64,000 nt of DNA, taken from the NCBI RefSeq assembly GCF_000702665.1, contig NZ_JNJA01000016.1:22429-86428 (forward strand), read 5' to 3'. Shown here one piece after another: positions 36,796 to 45,195 of this stretch. This DNA is from Solidesulfovibrio alcoholivorans DSM 5433. GTDB taxonomy: Bacteria > Desulfobacterota > Desulfovibrionia > Desulfovibrionales > Desulfovibrionaceae. The notes under the pieces were generated by a model. The model saw only the letters and a list, made by a program, of their open reading frames with translations. It had not been told where the DNA came from and searched no databases. Position 1 is the stretch's first letter. The number at the start of each line of letters is the position of its first letter. The position numbers were made by a program, and so were the translations under genes.

Positions 36796-39015
36796 TCACT
36801 TCGAGGTCATGACGCACACCCCGTGCCATTCCTCGGGCGGGGTTTCCAGACAGCGGCGGCAGCGTTCCACATAGGACGCCGCCGCCGCGTCGTTTTCCGC
36901 CAGCGCTTCGAAGCCCGCCAGCGCCACGTCGAATGCGCCGGCGATAAACGCCTCAAGGGCGGCGGCAAAGGCGTCCAGGCTTTCCCGGCGCGAAGCGGCG
37001 TCCTTGGGCCACAGCGGTTCGTGAACCGTGACGGCCTCGGCCCGCCCCACCACCTCGACCAGCGCCACGCGCCGCGAGGCGACCGCCTCGCCCGCGGCCG
37101 CGCGCGTGGCCTCGGACATCATCGTGTACGTGCCGAACTGCTTGTTGACGCCCTCCAGGCGCGAGGCCAGATTCACGGCATCGCCGAGCATGGTGTAGTC
37201 AAAGCGCGAATCCGAACCCATGTTGCCGACCACGGCCTCGCCCGTGTTGAGGCCCACGCGCATGTACATGGCATGCCCGGAGAGCTCCCGGAACGCCGGG
37301 CGCAGTTCCGCGAGCCTGTCCTGGCAGCGCAACGCGGCGCGCACGGCCCTGGCGGCATGGTCGGGCTGGTCAAGCGGCGCGTTCCAGAAGGCGATGATGG
37401 CGTCGCCCTCGTACTTGTCCACCGTGCCCCCCTCCTCCAGGATGATGTCGGTCATGGCCGTCAGGTATTTGTTCAAAAGCGCCGTGAGCTCCTGCGGCGC
37501 CATGCCCTCGGAGATGGAGGTGAAGCCCTGAAGGTCGGAAAAGAAAATAGTCAGTTCGCGCAACTCGCCGCCAAGGCTCATGCGCTCGGGATGGGCGATG
37601 AGCGCCTCGATGACGTCAGGGCTCAAGTACTGCTTGAAGGCCGACTTGATGAAGCGTTTCTGCTTGCCTTCCGTGGCGTAGCCGATCAGCACCGCCACGC
37701 CGAGCCCGCCGGCCACGGCGGCCTGCGGCAGGGCCAGAGGCAGCCACCAGCCCAACGCGTAGCCGCCAAGGGCCAGCGCCATGGGCAGCGGCAGAAAGAC
37801 CGCGAGGACGACCGCGCCGGCCACGGCCCCGGAGGACAGGGAAAAGAGCGTGGCCCCGACCACGGCAAGCAGCCCCGCCAGCAGCCAGCCCGACCAGTGC
37901 GGCACCACGCGCAAAAAATCGCCGGTGAGCAGGCTCTGCAAGGCCTGGGCATGGATCTCCACCCCGGACGTCACCCCGGCCACGGGCGAGGGGCGCAGGT
38001 CGAGCAGCCCCGGCGCGGAAAACCCGAACAGCACGTAGCGGCCTTTGAAGATTGACGGGTCCAGGGTCGGCGTGCCGCCTTCGCGCAGCGCCAGCTCGCT
38101 TTGGATCACCTGCGCCGCGGACACGGCCGGGAAATCCGCCGAGCGCCGCCAGCGCGGAATGCAAAGTCCGGCGTCGTCGAGCGGCACGGCAACCGGTCCC
38201 AGGCGCAATGTATGCCCGGAGATGGCGGCCGCCATGCCCGGCTCGGCCAGCATGCGCGCGGCCAGGGGCAGGGACGGCACGGGCTTGCCGTCGAAGACGC
38301 CGAAAAGCCCCACACGGCGGTAGATGCCGTCGAATTCCGGCTCCTGGCTCACGTTGCCGAGGATTTTCGCCCCGGCCGCCACCTCGGGCACGGGAAAGGC
38401 CGCCTTGGGGAAAACCGGGGCAACGGCCGGATCGACGCCGGCAAGCCAAGCGCCCAGGCCCGCGATGGCCAGCGGATCGGGCGGCATGTCGGCGGGCCAG
38501 TCGCCGGCCTTCCCGGACTCGCGGCCGAGAAAGACCGGCAGCGCGAACCTGCCGAGCCGCTTGCCGGCGTCGGCCAGGGCCGCGTCGTCGGCCACGCCGT
38601 AGGACGAGGGTTCGGTGTAGAGCACGTCGAACGCCACGGCCTTGGCCCCGGCGCGGCGGCAGAAATCGAGGATCACGCCGTAGACCTCGCGCGGCCACGG
38701 CCAGGACAGGCCGTTCTCCCTGGCCCCCCAGTCCAGGCTCGCCTGGTCGAGCAGAACGAGGCGCACCGCGTCCGACGGCGGTCCCTCGGGAGCCATGAGC
38801 CTGGCGCGCCAGTCGAACGTGCGCGCCTCGAAGGAGATGACGATGCCGGTCAGCGACAAGCCCCAGGCCAGAGCCAGCCCGGCACACCCGGCAAGGAGGC
38901 CGTGGAGGAGTCGTTTGCGGAGGATGCCTCCGGCGGCCAGGGCGCTGCCCTGGACCCGCCGGGGGGGATCATCCCCCCCGGACCCCCTGGATGGGGGTAT
39001 TGGTTGCTTGTTCAT
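36796..39015 (-). CDS. CHASE2-domain class III adenylate/guanylate cyclase
   Basis: A 739-residue membrane cyclase. After an N-terminal tail of about 35 residues comes TM1 (HGLLAGCAGLALAWGLSLTGIVI). A periplasmic CHASE2 sensor of about 330 residues follows, with typical VRLVLLDQASLDW, GAKAVAFDVLYTEPS and GRYVLFGFSAPGLLD segments. Three to four TM helices (LLAGLLAVVGATLFSL onward) lead to the catalytic domain, which has the metal aspartates in FFSDLQGFTSISEG and VDKYEGDAIIAFWNAP. The lysine in DKYEGD favours ATP. A short tetratricopeptide-like helical tail follows. The ATG at 39015 has CAGGAA upstream and is the last plausible start codon before TM1. Its first 25 codons contain a copy of the palindromic repeat. 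Confidence 0.9.
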   Translation of the reverse strand: MNKQPIPPSRGSGGDDPPRRVQGSALAAGGILRKRLLHGLLAGCAGLALAWGLSLTGIVISFEARTFDWRARLMAPEGPPSDAVRLVLLDQASLDWGARENGLSWPWPREVYGVILDFCRRAGAKAVAFDVLYTEPSSYGVADDAALADAGKRLGRFALPVFLGRESGKAGDWPADMPPDPLAIAGLGAWLAGVDPAVAPVFPKAAFPVPEVAAGAKILGNVSQEPEFDGIYRRVGLFGVFDGKPVPSLPLAARMLAEPGMAAAISGHTLRLGPVAVPLDDAGLCIPRWRRSADFPAVSAAQVIQSELALREGGTPTLDPSIFKGRYVLFGFSAPGLLDLRPSPVAGVTSGVEIHAQALQSLLTGDFLRVVPHWSGWLLAGLLAVVGATLFSLSSGAVAGAVVLAVFLPLPMALALGGYALGWWLPLALPQAAVAGGLGVAVLIGYATEGKQKRFIKSAFKQYLSPDVIEALIAHPERMSLGGELRELTIFFSDLQGFTSISEGMAPQELTALLNKYLTAMTDIILEEGGTVDKYEGDAIIAFWNAPLDQPDHAARAVRAALRCQDRLAELRPAFRELSGHAMYMRVGLNTGEAVVGNMGSDSRFDYTMLGDAVNLASRLEGVNKQFGTYTMMSEATRAAAGEAVASRRVALVEVVGRAEAVTVHEPLWPKDAASRRESLDAFAAALEAFIAGAFDVALAGFEALAENDAAAASYVERCRRCLETPPEEWHGVCVMTSK
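38926..38998. repeat. extragenic-type palindromic repeat, copy 2, inside a reading frame
   Basis: The head GCCTCCGGCGGCC is followed by two palindromes: CCAGGGC/GCCCTGG (38937-38953) and an 11-bp perfect pair at 38959-38981 (CCGGGGGGGAT around one C). CCCCC/GGGGG pairing follows near 38985-38996. This copy overlaps codons of about residues 6-30 of the cyclase. Confidence 0.75.
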
Positions 39016-39049
39016 ACGTATTCCTGCGCCTGAAGGGCGACGGACAGTT

Positions 39050-39106
39050 GCGGGCGCGCGTTGCTTCCGACCTCGCAATGCGAGGCCGGAAGCAACGCGC
39101 GCCCGC
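39050..39106. repeat. 57-nt near-perfect palindrome
   Basis: Two 28-nt arms flank one central base (39050-39077 and 39079-39106), with a single A/C mismatch near the middle. As RNA it would be an extremely stable hairpin from either strand. No T tract adjoins. It lies between the M48 protease gene and the cyclase gene. Confidence 0.85.
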
Positions 39107-39118
39107 CATCGGGGGGGA

Positions 39119-39163
39119 CCGGGGGGCATCATGCCCCCCGGCGGGGTTCGGGGCAGCGCCCCG
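39119..39163. repeat. extragenic palindromic repeat, copy 3
   Basis: A perfect palindrome at 39119-39141 (11-nt arms CCGGGGGGCAT around one C) is followed by a second stem, CGGGGC/GCCCCG, at about 39149-39163. It sits directly downstream of the M48 protease stop and shares the CCGGGGGG core with copies 2 and 4. Confidence 0.75.
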
Positions 39164-39184
39164 ATCTTCCCTCTTCCCTTTTTC

Positions 39185-40099
39185 CTAGATATTCCCGAGC
39201 GCCGCCTTGAAACGGGCCACGCGCGCGGGCGGTTCCGTGATCTCGGCCACGCGGGCGAGGCTCGCCAGTTCGCTGATGCGGTCCTGTGGCGCGGGGTGGG
39301 TCTTGGCGAAGTCCGCGCCGCCGGGGGTGAGGCGTTTTTGCATTTCCGCCAGCATGTCGGGCAGCCCGGCCGGGTTGTAGCCGGTGCGGGTGAGGATGGT
39401 GACGGCGGTCTTGTCGGCCTGGTATTCCAGTGTCCGGGAGTAGCCGTTGTTGACCATTGTGGTCATGATGTCGCCGATGGAGTCGGCGAAGATGTTGGTC
39501 AGGCGCGCAAGCTCCCCGCCGCCGGCGTGCTTAAGGGCCTCGCCACCGATGATGGCCAGGGCTTCGGTGGTGCGCGAGCGCTTGATGGCGCGCAGGGCGT
39601 CCTTGTTCTGGACGTGGGCGATCTCGTGGGCGAGCACGGCTGCCAGGGCGTTTTCCCCGGCGCAGCAGCGCAGCATGCCGCGCGTGATGAAGACGAGCCC
39701 GCCGGGCGCTGCAAAGGCGTTGATCTCCGTGGAGTCGAGGATCAGGAAGTGGTAGCCGCCGTAGGTCTGCGGCATGTCCGAAAACATGGCCAGGGCCTGG
39801 CCCACCTCGTTGACGTACTGGTTGGCCTTGGCGTCGTGCAGGGGCTTGTACTTGGCCAGGACCGACGCGCCCACGGCGCGGCCGATGTAATATTCCTGCT
39901 CGGGGGTGAAGTCCTCGGCGGCGTGGGCCACCGCGCTTGCGCCCTTGACGGCCGAGGCGGCGTAGTCGCCGACCGGCGCGCCGCCGATGCTGCCGAAGGA
40001 GCCGAGCACGCGGGAGACAGCATCGGGGTTGTTGCAGCCGAAAAGCAGCAGGCCCGCGACGCAGAGCCCGGCCAGGGAAAGGAGGATGCGCGGCTTCAT
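39185..40099 (-). CDS. M48-family zinc metalloprotease lipoprotein
   Basis: A 304-residue lipoprotein. The signal sequence ends in the lipobox LLFGC (Cys22), so it should be anchored to a periplasmic membrane face. The zinc motif HEIAH is at 158-162 within AVLAHEIAHVQNKDALR. The third ligand glutamate is probably in RTLEYQADKTAV. This arrangement matches BepA/LoiP-like proteases that help outer-membrane protein quality control. HPAPQDRISELASL near the C-terminus is the standard THPxxxxRI block. The ATG overlaps the stop of the upstream SH3-protein gene by 4 nt, so the two are translated together. Confidence 0.92.
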   Translation of the reverse strand: MKPRILLSLAGLCVAGLLLFGCNNPDAVSRVLGSFGSIGGAPVGDYAASAVKGASAVAHAAEDFTPEQEYYIGRAVGASVLAKYKPLHDAKANQYVNEVGQALAMFSDMPQTYGGYHFLILDSTEINAFAAPGGLVFITRGMLRCCAGENALAAVLAHEIAHVQNKDALRAIKRSRTTEALAIIGGEALKHAGGGELARLTNIFADSIGDIMTTMVNNGYSRTLEYQADKTAVTILTRTGYNPAGLPDMLAEMQKRLTPGGADFAKTHPAPQDRISELASLARVAEITEPPARVARFKAALGNI

Positions 40100-40578
40100 T
40101 TCGCGCCTCCCTGGGGCTTGATGCCGCCCTGGCTCAAAAAGGCCAGCAACTGCGCCGGATCGTATTTGATGCGCTCCATGGCGTCCACGGCAGCGAAGTC
40201 GCCGCCGTGGCTGCGGCGGTAGTCGGCCTCGACCTCGGCGGAGAAGCCCTTGCCGGCCAGGGCCATTTCCTTGCCCGAGACGCCGCCGGCCGTTCCCTGG
40301 CCGGAAGACAAGGCCAGCTTGCCCGTGGTCAGGGCCGAGCGGTGCATCCAGCCGGAGACGCCGCCGGGCAGCGTCACCTTGGCCCAGTCGCCCTGCTCCT
40401 GGCCCACGTCCACGCTCTGGCCGTAGGTGGCCTTGCCCACGATTTTGCCGAGAAACGACGGCGTTTCCCGCACCTGCCCGTCGCGCACGGACACGCTCAT
40501 GACCTTGGCGGCCGCGGCGACGGCGCAGGTCAGACACAAGGCCAGGGCAAAAGCCATGGCCGGTTTCCTCATTTGCAC
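40096..40578 (-). CDS. secreted SH3-like domain protein
   Basis: A 160-residue exported protein. The GTG at 40578 has AAGGAG exactly 6 nt upstream; an ATG two codons later would be 12 nt away, so GTG is preferred. A signal peptide (MAFALALCLTCAVAAAA) is followed by a bacterial SH3 domain (VSVRDGQVRETPSFLGKIVGKATYGQSVDVGQEQGDW, in short: variable, with the closing GVSGWMHRSAL). The C-terminal half is helical and ends PQGGAK. Such domains bind cell wall or protein ligands in the periplasm. It is coupled to the M48 lipoprotein gene by an ATGA overlap, so it may be an accessory to that protease. Confidence 0.85.
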   Translation of the reverse strand: MQMRKPAMAFALALCLTCAVAAAAKVMSVSVRDGQVRETPSFLGKIVGKATYGQSVDVGQEQGDWAKVTLPGGVSGWMHRSALTTGKLALSSGQGTAGGVSGKEMALAGKGFSAEVEADYRRSHGGDFAAVDAMERIKYDPAQLLAFLSQGGIKPQGGAK

Positions 40579-40679
40579 GGCGATCTCCTTCCCGGCGCGC
40601 CTCGCGCCGGCCTTGACGCGCGCCCCACGAGCAGGCGGGCGCGGCCGTGTGCATGACGATTATTCGTCAAAACGACACA

Positions 40680-41567
40680 TCATCGAGAAACGGTCACATG
40701 TGCCAGCTTCTCGAAATAGCGAATGATGCTGGCGTGATCGTCCTCACCGCAGCCATCGGCGAGCATGGCCTGCATCACTTCCATGACCGAGGCCGTCAAC
40801 GGCAATGGCGCATGCAATTCGTTTGCCGTGCGCAACACGTTGGCCAGGTCCTTGACGTGGAGCTTGATGCGAAAGCCGGGATCGAACTTGCGGTCCATGA
40901 CCAGCGGTGCCTTGGCGTCGAGGACCGTGCTGCCGGCAAGTCCGCCGCGAATGGCCTGATAGACCATCTCGGGCTCCACACCGGCTTTCGTTGCGAGCAC
41001 GAGGGCCTCGGACATGGCCGCGATGTTGAGCGCGACGATGACCTGGTTGGCGAGCTTGGCCACGTTGCCGGCCCCGACCTCACCCACGCGCACGACCGAG
41101 GCGGCCATGGCGGCGAGCACGGGTTTGACGGCCTCGAAATCCGCGACGTCGCCGCCGGCCATGACGGAAAGCATGCCGTCCACGGCCTTGGGCTCGCCGC
41201 CGCTGACCGGCGCGTCGAGAAAGCGCACGCCCACCGCGGCGAGCGCCGCCCCGATCTCCCGGCTGGCCAGGGGGGCGATGGAGCTCATGTCCACGACGTA
41301 AAGCCCGGGCTTCGCGCCGTGGATGACGCCGCCTTCGCCGAGCACCACCTCGCGCACCTGCGGCGAATCCGGCACCATGGTGATGACCAGTTCGCTCGCC
41401 GCGGCCACGGCCGCGGGCGAAGGGGCGTAGACCGCGCCATGGGCGGTCACGGCGTCCACGTTGGCCTGGGCGCGGCTGAAAACGGTGAGCGCGTAGCCGG
41501 CCTTAAGCAGATTGCGGCACATGGGCTTGCCCATGATGCCAAGGCCGATGAAGCCGATTTTTTTCAT
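40680..41567 (-). CDS. glxR: 2-hydroxy-3-oxopropionate (tartronate semialdehyde) reductase
   Basis: A 295-residue beta-hydroxyacid dehydrogenase. The NAD(P) loop GFIGLGIMGKPM is at 5-16, and the substrate-binding block FLDAPVSGGEPKAVDGMLSVM lies near 118. The catalytic lysine is in GNVAKLANQVIVA, and KLHVKDLANVL is the C-terminal family signature. It reduces tartronate semialdehyde to D-glycerate. Hydroxypyruvate isomerase, which makes that substrate from hydroxypyruvate, is the next gene upstream on the same strand, 109 bp away across a palindromic repeat. The close relative 3-hydroxyisobutyrate dehydrogenase cannot be fully excluded, but the neighbour favours GlxR/GarR. Confidence 0.88.
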   Translation of the reverse strand: MKKIGFIGLGIMGKPMCRNLLKAGYALTVFSRAQANVDAVTAHGAVYAPSPAAVAAASELVITMVPDSPQVREVVLGEGGVIHGAKPGLYVVDMSSIAPLASREIGAALAAVGVRFLDAPVSGGEPKAVDGMLSVMAGGDVADFEAVKPVLAAMAASVVRVGEVGAGNVAKLANQVIVALNIAAMSEALVLATKAGVEPEMVYQAIRGGLAGSTVLDAKAPLVMDRKFDPGFRIKLHVKDLANVLRTANELHAPLPLTASVMEVMQAMLADGCGEDDHASIIRYFEKLAHVTVSR

Positions 41568-41599
41568 GTTTGACCTCGTAGTGGGTAGAATGCCTCTGG

Positions 41600-41674
41600 C
41601 GACCAGGAGAGGCACGGCCTCTCCTGGACCTCTCCTCCGGGGGGAATCATCCCCCCCGGCCCCCCGGATGGGGG
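41600..41674. repeat. extragenic palindromic repeat, copy 4
   Basis: It contains a perfect 11-bp stem at 41603-41627 (CCAGGAGAGGC, loop ACG) with GGACC after it. A second, near-perfect stem lies at 41637-41659 with the ATCAT centre. C-run/G-run pairing follows up to 41674. It fills the gap between hyi and glxR. Confidence 0.78.
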
Positions 41675-41676
41675 GA

Positions 41677-42462
41677 CTATAGCGTCAGGTGCATGTCCTG
41701 TATCCAGCCGAATGATGCGGAGGTGTCAGGGGTGGGCACGTATTCGAGGCCCACGAAGCCGCCATAACCCAGGCGGTCCAGCTCGGCGAAGAGGAAGGGG
41801 TAGTGGATTTCCCCGGTGCCGGGCTGATGGCGGCCGGGATTGTCCGCGACCTGGATATGGCCGATGCGCGGCAGGTTGGCGGCGATGGTCGCGGCAAGCT
41901 CCCCTTCCTCGCGCTGGGCGTGGTAGACGTCGTACTGCATGGACACGTTGGGGCGTCCGATCACGTCGAGCAGGGCCATGACGTGGCTCGTGCGCGTGAG
42001 CATGAAACCCGGGATGTCGAAATGGTTGATGGCCTCGATGACGAGGCTGAGGCCGTTTTCGCCGAGAATCCGGGCGGCGTTGGCCGTGTTGAGGGCCAGC
42101 ACGTCGCAGGCGGTCTCCATGGACGCGCCCTCGGGGAGTTTGCCGGCCAGGCAGTTGAGCCGCGTGACGCCAAGGACCTTGGCATATGCGACCGCCTTGT
42201 CCACGCCCTCGCGAAACTCGCGCTCACGACCGGGAAGGCCGGCGATGCCCCGCTCCCCGGCGGCCCAGTCGCCGCAGGGCAGGTTGAAGAGCACCTGCGT
42301 CAGGCCGTTGTCGTCCAGAAGTCCGCGCAGTTCCTCGGCCGGATAGTCGTAGGGGAAGAGGTATTCGACGTAGCGGAAGCCGGCCTTGGCGGCCGCCGCG
42401 AAACGGTCGGGAAACGGCAGTTCCGTAAAAAGCATGCTCAAATTGGCGGCAAATCGCGGCAT
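41677..42462 (-). CDS. hyi: hydroxypyruvate isomerase
   Basis: A 261-residue xylose-isomerase-like TIM barrel of normal Hyi length. It opens MPRFAANLSMLFTELPFPDRF. Signature parts are GFRYVEYLFPYDYPAEEL, VLFNLPCGDWAAGERG, the glutamate in LVIEAINHFDIPGFM, MQYDVYHAQREEGEL and HIQVADNPGRHQPGTGEI, ending GLEYVPTPDTSASFGW. It interconverts hydroxypyruvate and tartronate semialdehyde. With glxR downstream it yields D-glycerate. No glyoxylate carboligase or glycerate kinase is in view. Flanking palindromic repeats separate it from genes on both sides, so co-transcription is likely but not certain. Confidence 0.92.
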   Translation of the reverse strand: MPRFAANLSMLFTELPFPDRFAAAAKAGFRYVEYLFPYDYPAEELRGLLDDNGLTQVLFNLPCGDWAAGERGIAGLPGREREFREGVDKAVAYAKVLGVTRLNCLAGKLPEGASMETACDVLALNTANAARILGENGLSLVIEAINHFDIPGFMLTRTSHVMALLDVIGRPNVSMQYDVYHAQREEGELAATIAANLPRIGHIQVADNPGRHQPGTGEIHYPFLFAELDRLGYGGFVGLEYVPTPDTSASFGWIQDMHLTL

Positions 42463-42510
42463 AAAGCACTCCTTAAAACATTCGATCCTATACAGCTTGC
42501 GGCATGCGCA

Positions 42511-42572
42511 TCGCCCCCCCCGTCGGGGATGGTCCGGGAGGGGATCATCCCCTCCCGGCCGCCGGAGGCATA
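42511..42572. repeat. extragenic palindromic repeat, copy 5, inverted
   Basis: A perfect palindrome at 42534-42558 has 12-nt arms (CCGGGAGGGGAT) around one C. Read on the minus strand, it is preceded by the same head, GCCTCCGGCGGCC, as copies 1 and 2, so this copy lies in the opposite orientation to them. It is between hyi and the PEP-synthase-like gene. Confidence 0.78.
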
Positions 42573-42591
42573 TTCCCCTCTCCCCCCCGCA

Positions 42592-45195
42592 TCACGCCTG
42601 TCCGGCATGGGCCGGGTCGAAGCAGGGCGCGCCGGAGAGGAAGCAGGCCACCATGGCGTCGATGCTGGCCTCGCTGACCATGAGCATGTCCGTCTGGCGG
42701 GTGAATTGCAAAAGCCGCCCCATGTGGGCGAGCTTTTCCTCGATCAGCGGCGCGGGCACCTTCTGGAACCGTCCGGCGACCCGGTCGGCGGCGGCGTCCA
42801 CGGTGAAGTCGAGCGCCTCCAGGATGCGGCCGATGGCCCGGGCCCGGCGCGAGCGTTTCACGTCGTCGGCCGCGCCGCCGGCAAAGGAAAAAGTGATGTA
42901 GTTCTTGTTGACCGTGGCCCCGCAGTAGCAGTCGAGCACGCCGTAGTGGTAGCCCACACGGGAGCTGAAGTTCAAGTATTTGTCGGAGATGATGGCGTAG
43001 GACTTGTCGCCGAAGCGGTCGCTGCCGGCCTTGGGCTGGGCGAGCAGCTGCTCGGACATGACCGAGAAGAATCCGCCGAGGTTGACGGGCCGAAGCGCCA
43101 GGGCGTCGCCGGTGAGGACAAGGCCCTTGAGCAACGCGAGAAACGGCCGCGAGGCGATATCCTCGGGCGTGACCCGGCGCTTGTGCCCGGCCTCCTCGCG
43201 GATGCCGCCGCCGAGGTCGATGATGTGCAGGTCCAGGCCCGTGGTCGCGTCCAGGGTCGCGGTCACGCCCTGCTGGCCCGAGGCCAGGTCACTGACCGCG
43301 AACATCTCGCCGTAGGACCATTCGTGCAAAAGCCGCGTGACGTCGTGCAGGCTCGAGCAGTGCTCGGCCCGGAACTGCGGCGATTTGGGATCGAGCAGCG
43401 TGAGCGGCACCACGCGTTTGGCCGCCTCGGCCAGGATGGAGTGCACCTGTGTGCCGGCCATGAAGGGCTCGCTTTCGTCGGTACGCGTCAGCAGGCATTC
43501 CACCCGGCCCCGGTAGATCCTGCACCCGGCCGCGTCCACGGTGACGACCTCGCCCTGGGCCAGCGTGCGCGTCGCGTTTTCGAGTCCAAGGAGCGTGGGC
43601 ACGCCGAATTCCCGCGACAGCGACGCCATGTGTCCGGTGACGCTGCCCTGGTCCGTGACGATGGCCGCCGCGCGCTGCATGGCCACCATGAATTGCGGCG
43701 AACTGTGCTGGGCCACGAGCACCGCGCCCTGGGGAAAGCCGTCGAGGTCGGCGTCGTCGCGGACCAGATGCACCGGCCCGGCCCCGGCCCCGGCGCAGGC
43801 GCTCTGCCCGCCCTCGGCGACGATCTCGGCCCCGGGCACGGGCGGGCCGGCAGCCAGGCCGCCGCGTTCCGACAGGGCCGTGAGCTGGCGCGATTGCAGG
43901 ACGCACAACTCCCCGTTCTCGTTCAGCGCCCATTCCATGTCCTGGGGCCGGCCGAAATGGCGCTCGAGGAACATGCCCCAGGCCCCCAGGCGTTTTGCGG
44001 CGGCGTCATCGAGGCAGGGCTCGCGGCGCAAATCGTCGGGCACCGCCACATCCGTGAGGCCGCCGCTCTCATTGGGCACGAGCATGCGGGGTTTGTCCGG
44101 CGTGTCGCGAAAGGTCACGGCAAGGCTGTCACGGTCCAGGCGCACGGCGTCCGGGGTGATCACCCCGTCCACGGCGTAGGGGCCGAGGCCCCAGACCGCG
44201 TTTATCAGCAGTTCGTTGCGGCCGGGGTTCTCGGGCAGCCGGGTATAGAGCACGCCCGCGGCGCGCGACGGCACCAGGCGCAGACAGGCCGCGGCCATGG
44301 CCACGTCGTCGTCGGGAATGCCCTTGAGCAGGCGGTAGGACATGGCCCGGGGCGTGTAGAGGCTGGCGATGACGAACTTGTAGGCGCTTGCGATGCGGTC
44401 CGGGGCGACGTTTAACATGGTGAGGTACTGTCCGGCGAAGGACAGCTCGCCGTCCTCGCCGATGGCGCTCGAGCGCACGGCGAACCGGGCCGCGTCGCCG
44501 TCGCTTCCGGCGCTGGCGCGCGCGGCCGCGCCCAGGTCGCGGGCCAGGGTCTCGGGCAGGGCGGCGCGCAGGATGGCGGCCTGGATATCCTCGGCGGCGG
44601 CGGCCATGGAAGCCGGATCGTCGGGCGTGATGCCCAGGCGGATGCTCGCGATGGTCTCGAACAGGCCCGCCTCGGCGAAAAAGTCGCGAAAGGCGGCCGT
44701 GGTCACGCAAAACCCGCCCGGCACGGGCAGCCCGACCCGGTTGGCCACCTCGCCCAGGTTGGCGCATTTGCCGCCGACCTGATCCACGATGTCCGCCGTG
44801 ACCTCGGAGAGCATGAGCACGGCCTTGCCGCGATGCGGATTGACGCGGCCGCCGATGACGGCCTTGATCTCCGTGGAAAGCCGCTCGACCAGGGCCAAAA
44901 GCGTGGGCTGGGGCCGGCCCGAGAGGCGCTCGAAACTCTTGATCATGCGGATGGCGTGGAAGACGGCGCGGCTCGTGCGGGAGCGGATGAACGCCATGCC
45001 GAAGACCTCGCGGCCCTCAAGCATGACTTCCATTTCGGAAAAGATCTTGAGCAACTCGGTGTTGGATTCGAGCAGCGACTGGAACTCATTGTATTTGTTT
45101 CGAAAGATAGTCGCCGTCGCCTCGCGGTCGAGCTTCGGCCTGCTGCGTCGCAGGCCGGAGAAGAGGCTTCGCAACCCGGCAAGCACCGTGCTCAT
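42592..45195 (-). CDS. PEP synthase/PPDK-like protein lacking the C-terminal barrel
   Basis: An 867-residue protein. About 130 helical residues lead into an ATP-grasp-like pyruvate-phosphate-dikinase N-domain (GGKCANLGEVANRVGLPVPGG, FAVRSSAIGEDGELSFAGQY, LPENPGRNELLINAVWGLG, MEWALNENGELCVLQSRQL). A phosphohistidine domain follows, with GSVTGHMASLSREFGVPTLL (His522). PEP synthases and PPDKs then have a PEP/pyruvate TIM barrel; I find none of its motifs in the last 300 residues here, which instead run through HIIDLGGGIREEAGHK and YHYGVLDCYCGATVNKNYITF. A phosphotransfer role on another substrate or protein is possible. It lies upstream of hyi. GGAGGATACC supports the start. Confidence 0.78.
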   Translation of the reverse strand: MSTVLAGLRSLFSGLRRSRPKLDREATATIFRNKYNEFQSLLESNTELLKIFSEMEVMLEGREVFGMAFIRSRTSRAVFHAIRMIKSFERLSGRPQPTLLALVERLSTEIKAVIGGRVNPHRGKAVLMLSEVTADIVDQVGGKCANLGEVANRVGLPVPGGFCVTTAAFRDFFAEAGLFETIASIRLGITPDDPASMAAAAEDIQAAILRAALPETLARDLGAAARASAGSDGDAARFAVRSSAIGEDGELSFAGQYLTMLNVAPDRIASAYKFVIASLYTPRAMSYRLLKGIPDDDVAMAAACLRLVPSRAAGVLYTRLPENPGRNELLINAVWGLGPYAVDGVITPDAVRLDRDSLAVTFRDTPDKPRMLVPNESGGLTDVAVPDDLRREPCLDDAAAKRLGAWGMFLERHFGRPQDMEWALNENGELCVLQSRQLTALSERGGLAAGPPVPGAEIVAEGGQSACAGAGAGPVHLVRDDADLDGFPQGAVLVAQHSSPQFMVAMQRAAAIVTDQGSVTGHMASLSREFGVPTLLGLENATRTLAQGEVVTVDAAGCRIYRGRVECLLTRTDESEPFMAGTQVHSILAEAAKRVVPLTLLDPKSPQFRAEHCSSLHDVTRLLHEWSYGEMFAVSDLASGQQGVTATLDATTGLDLHIIDLGGGIREEAGHKRRVTPEDIASRPFLALLKGLVLTGDALALRPVNLGGFFSVMSEQLLAQPKAGSDRFGDKSYAIISDKYLNFSSRVGYHYGVLDCYCGATVNKNYITFSFAGGAADDVKRSRRARAIGRILEALDFTVDAAADRVAGRFQKVPAPLIEEKLAHMGRLLQFTRQTDMLMVSEASIDAMVACFLSGAPCFDPAHAGQA

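Noticed and set aside
39185..40654. M48 protease with a long N-terminal extension.
   Set aside because: The extension is the SH3-protein gene in another frame. The ATG at 40099 opens the lipoprotein signal.
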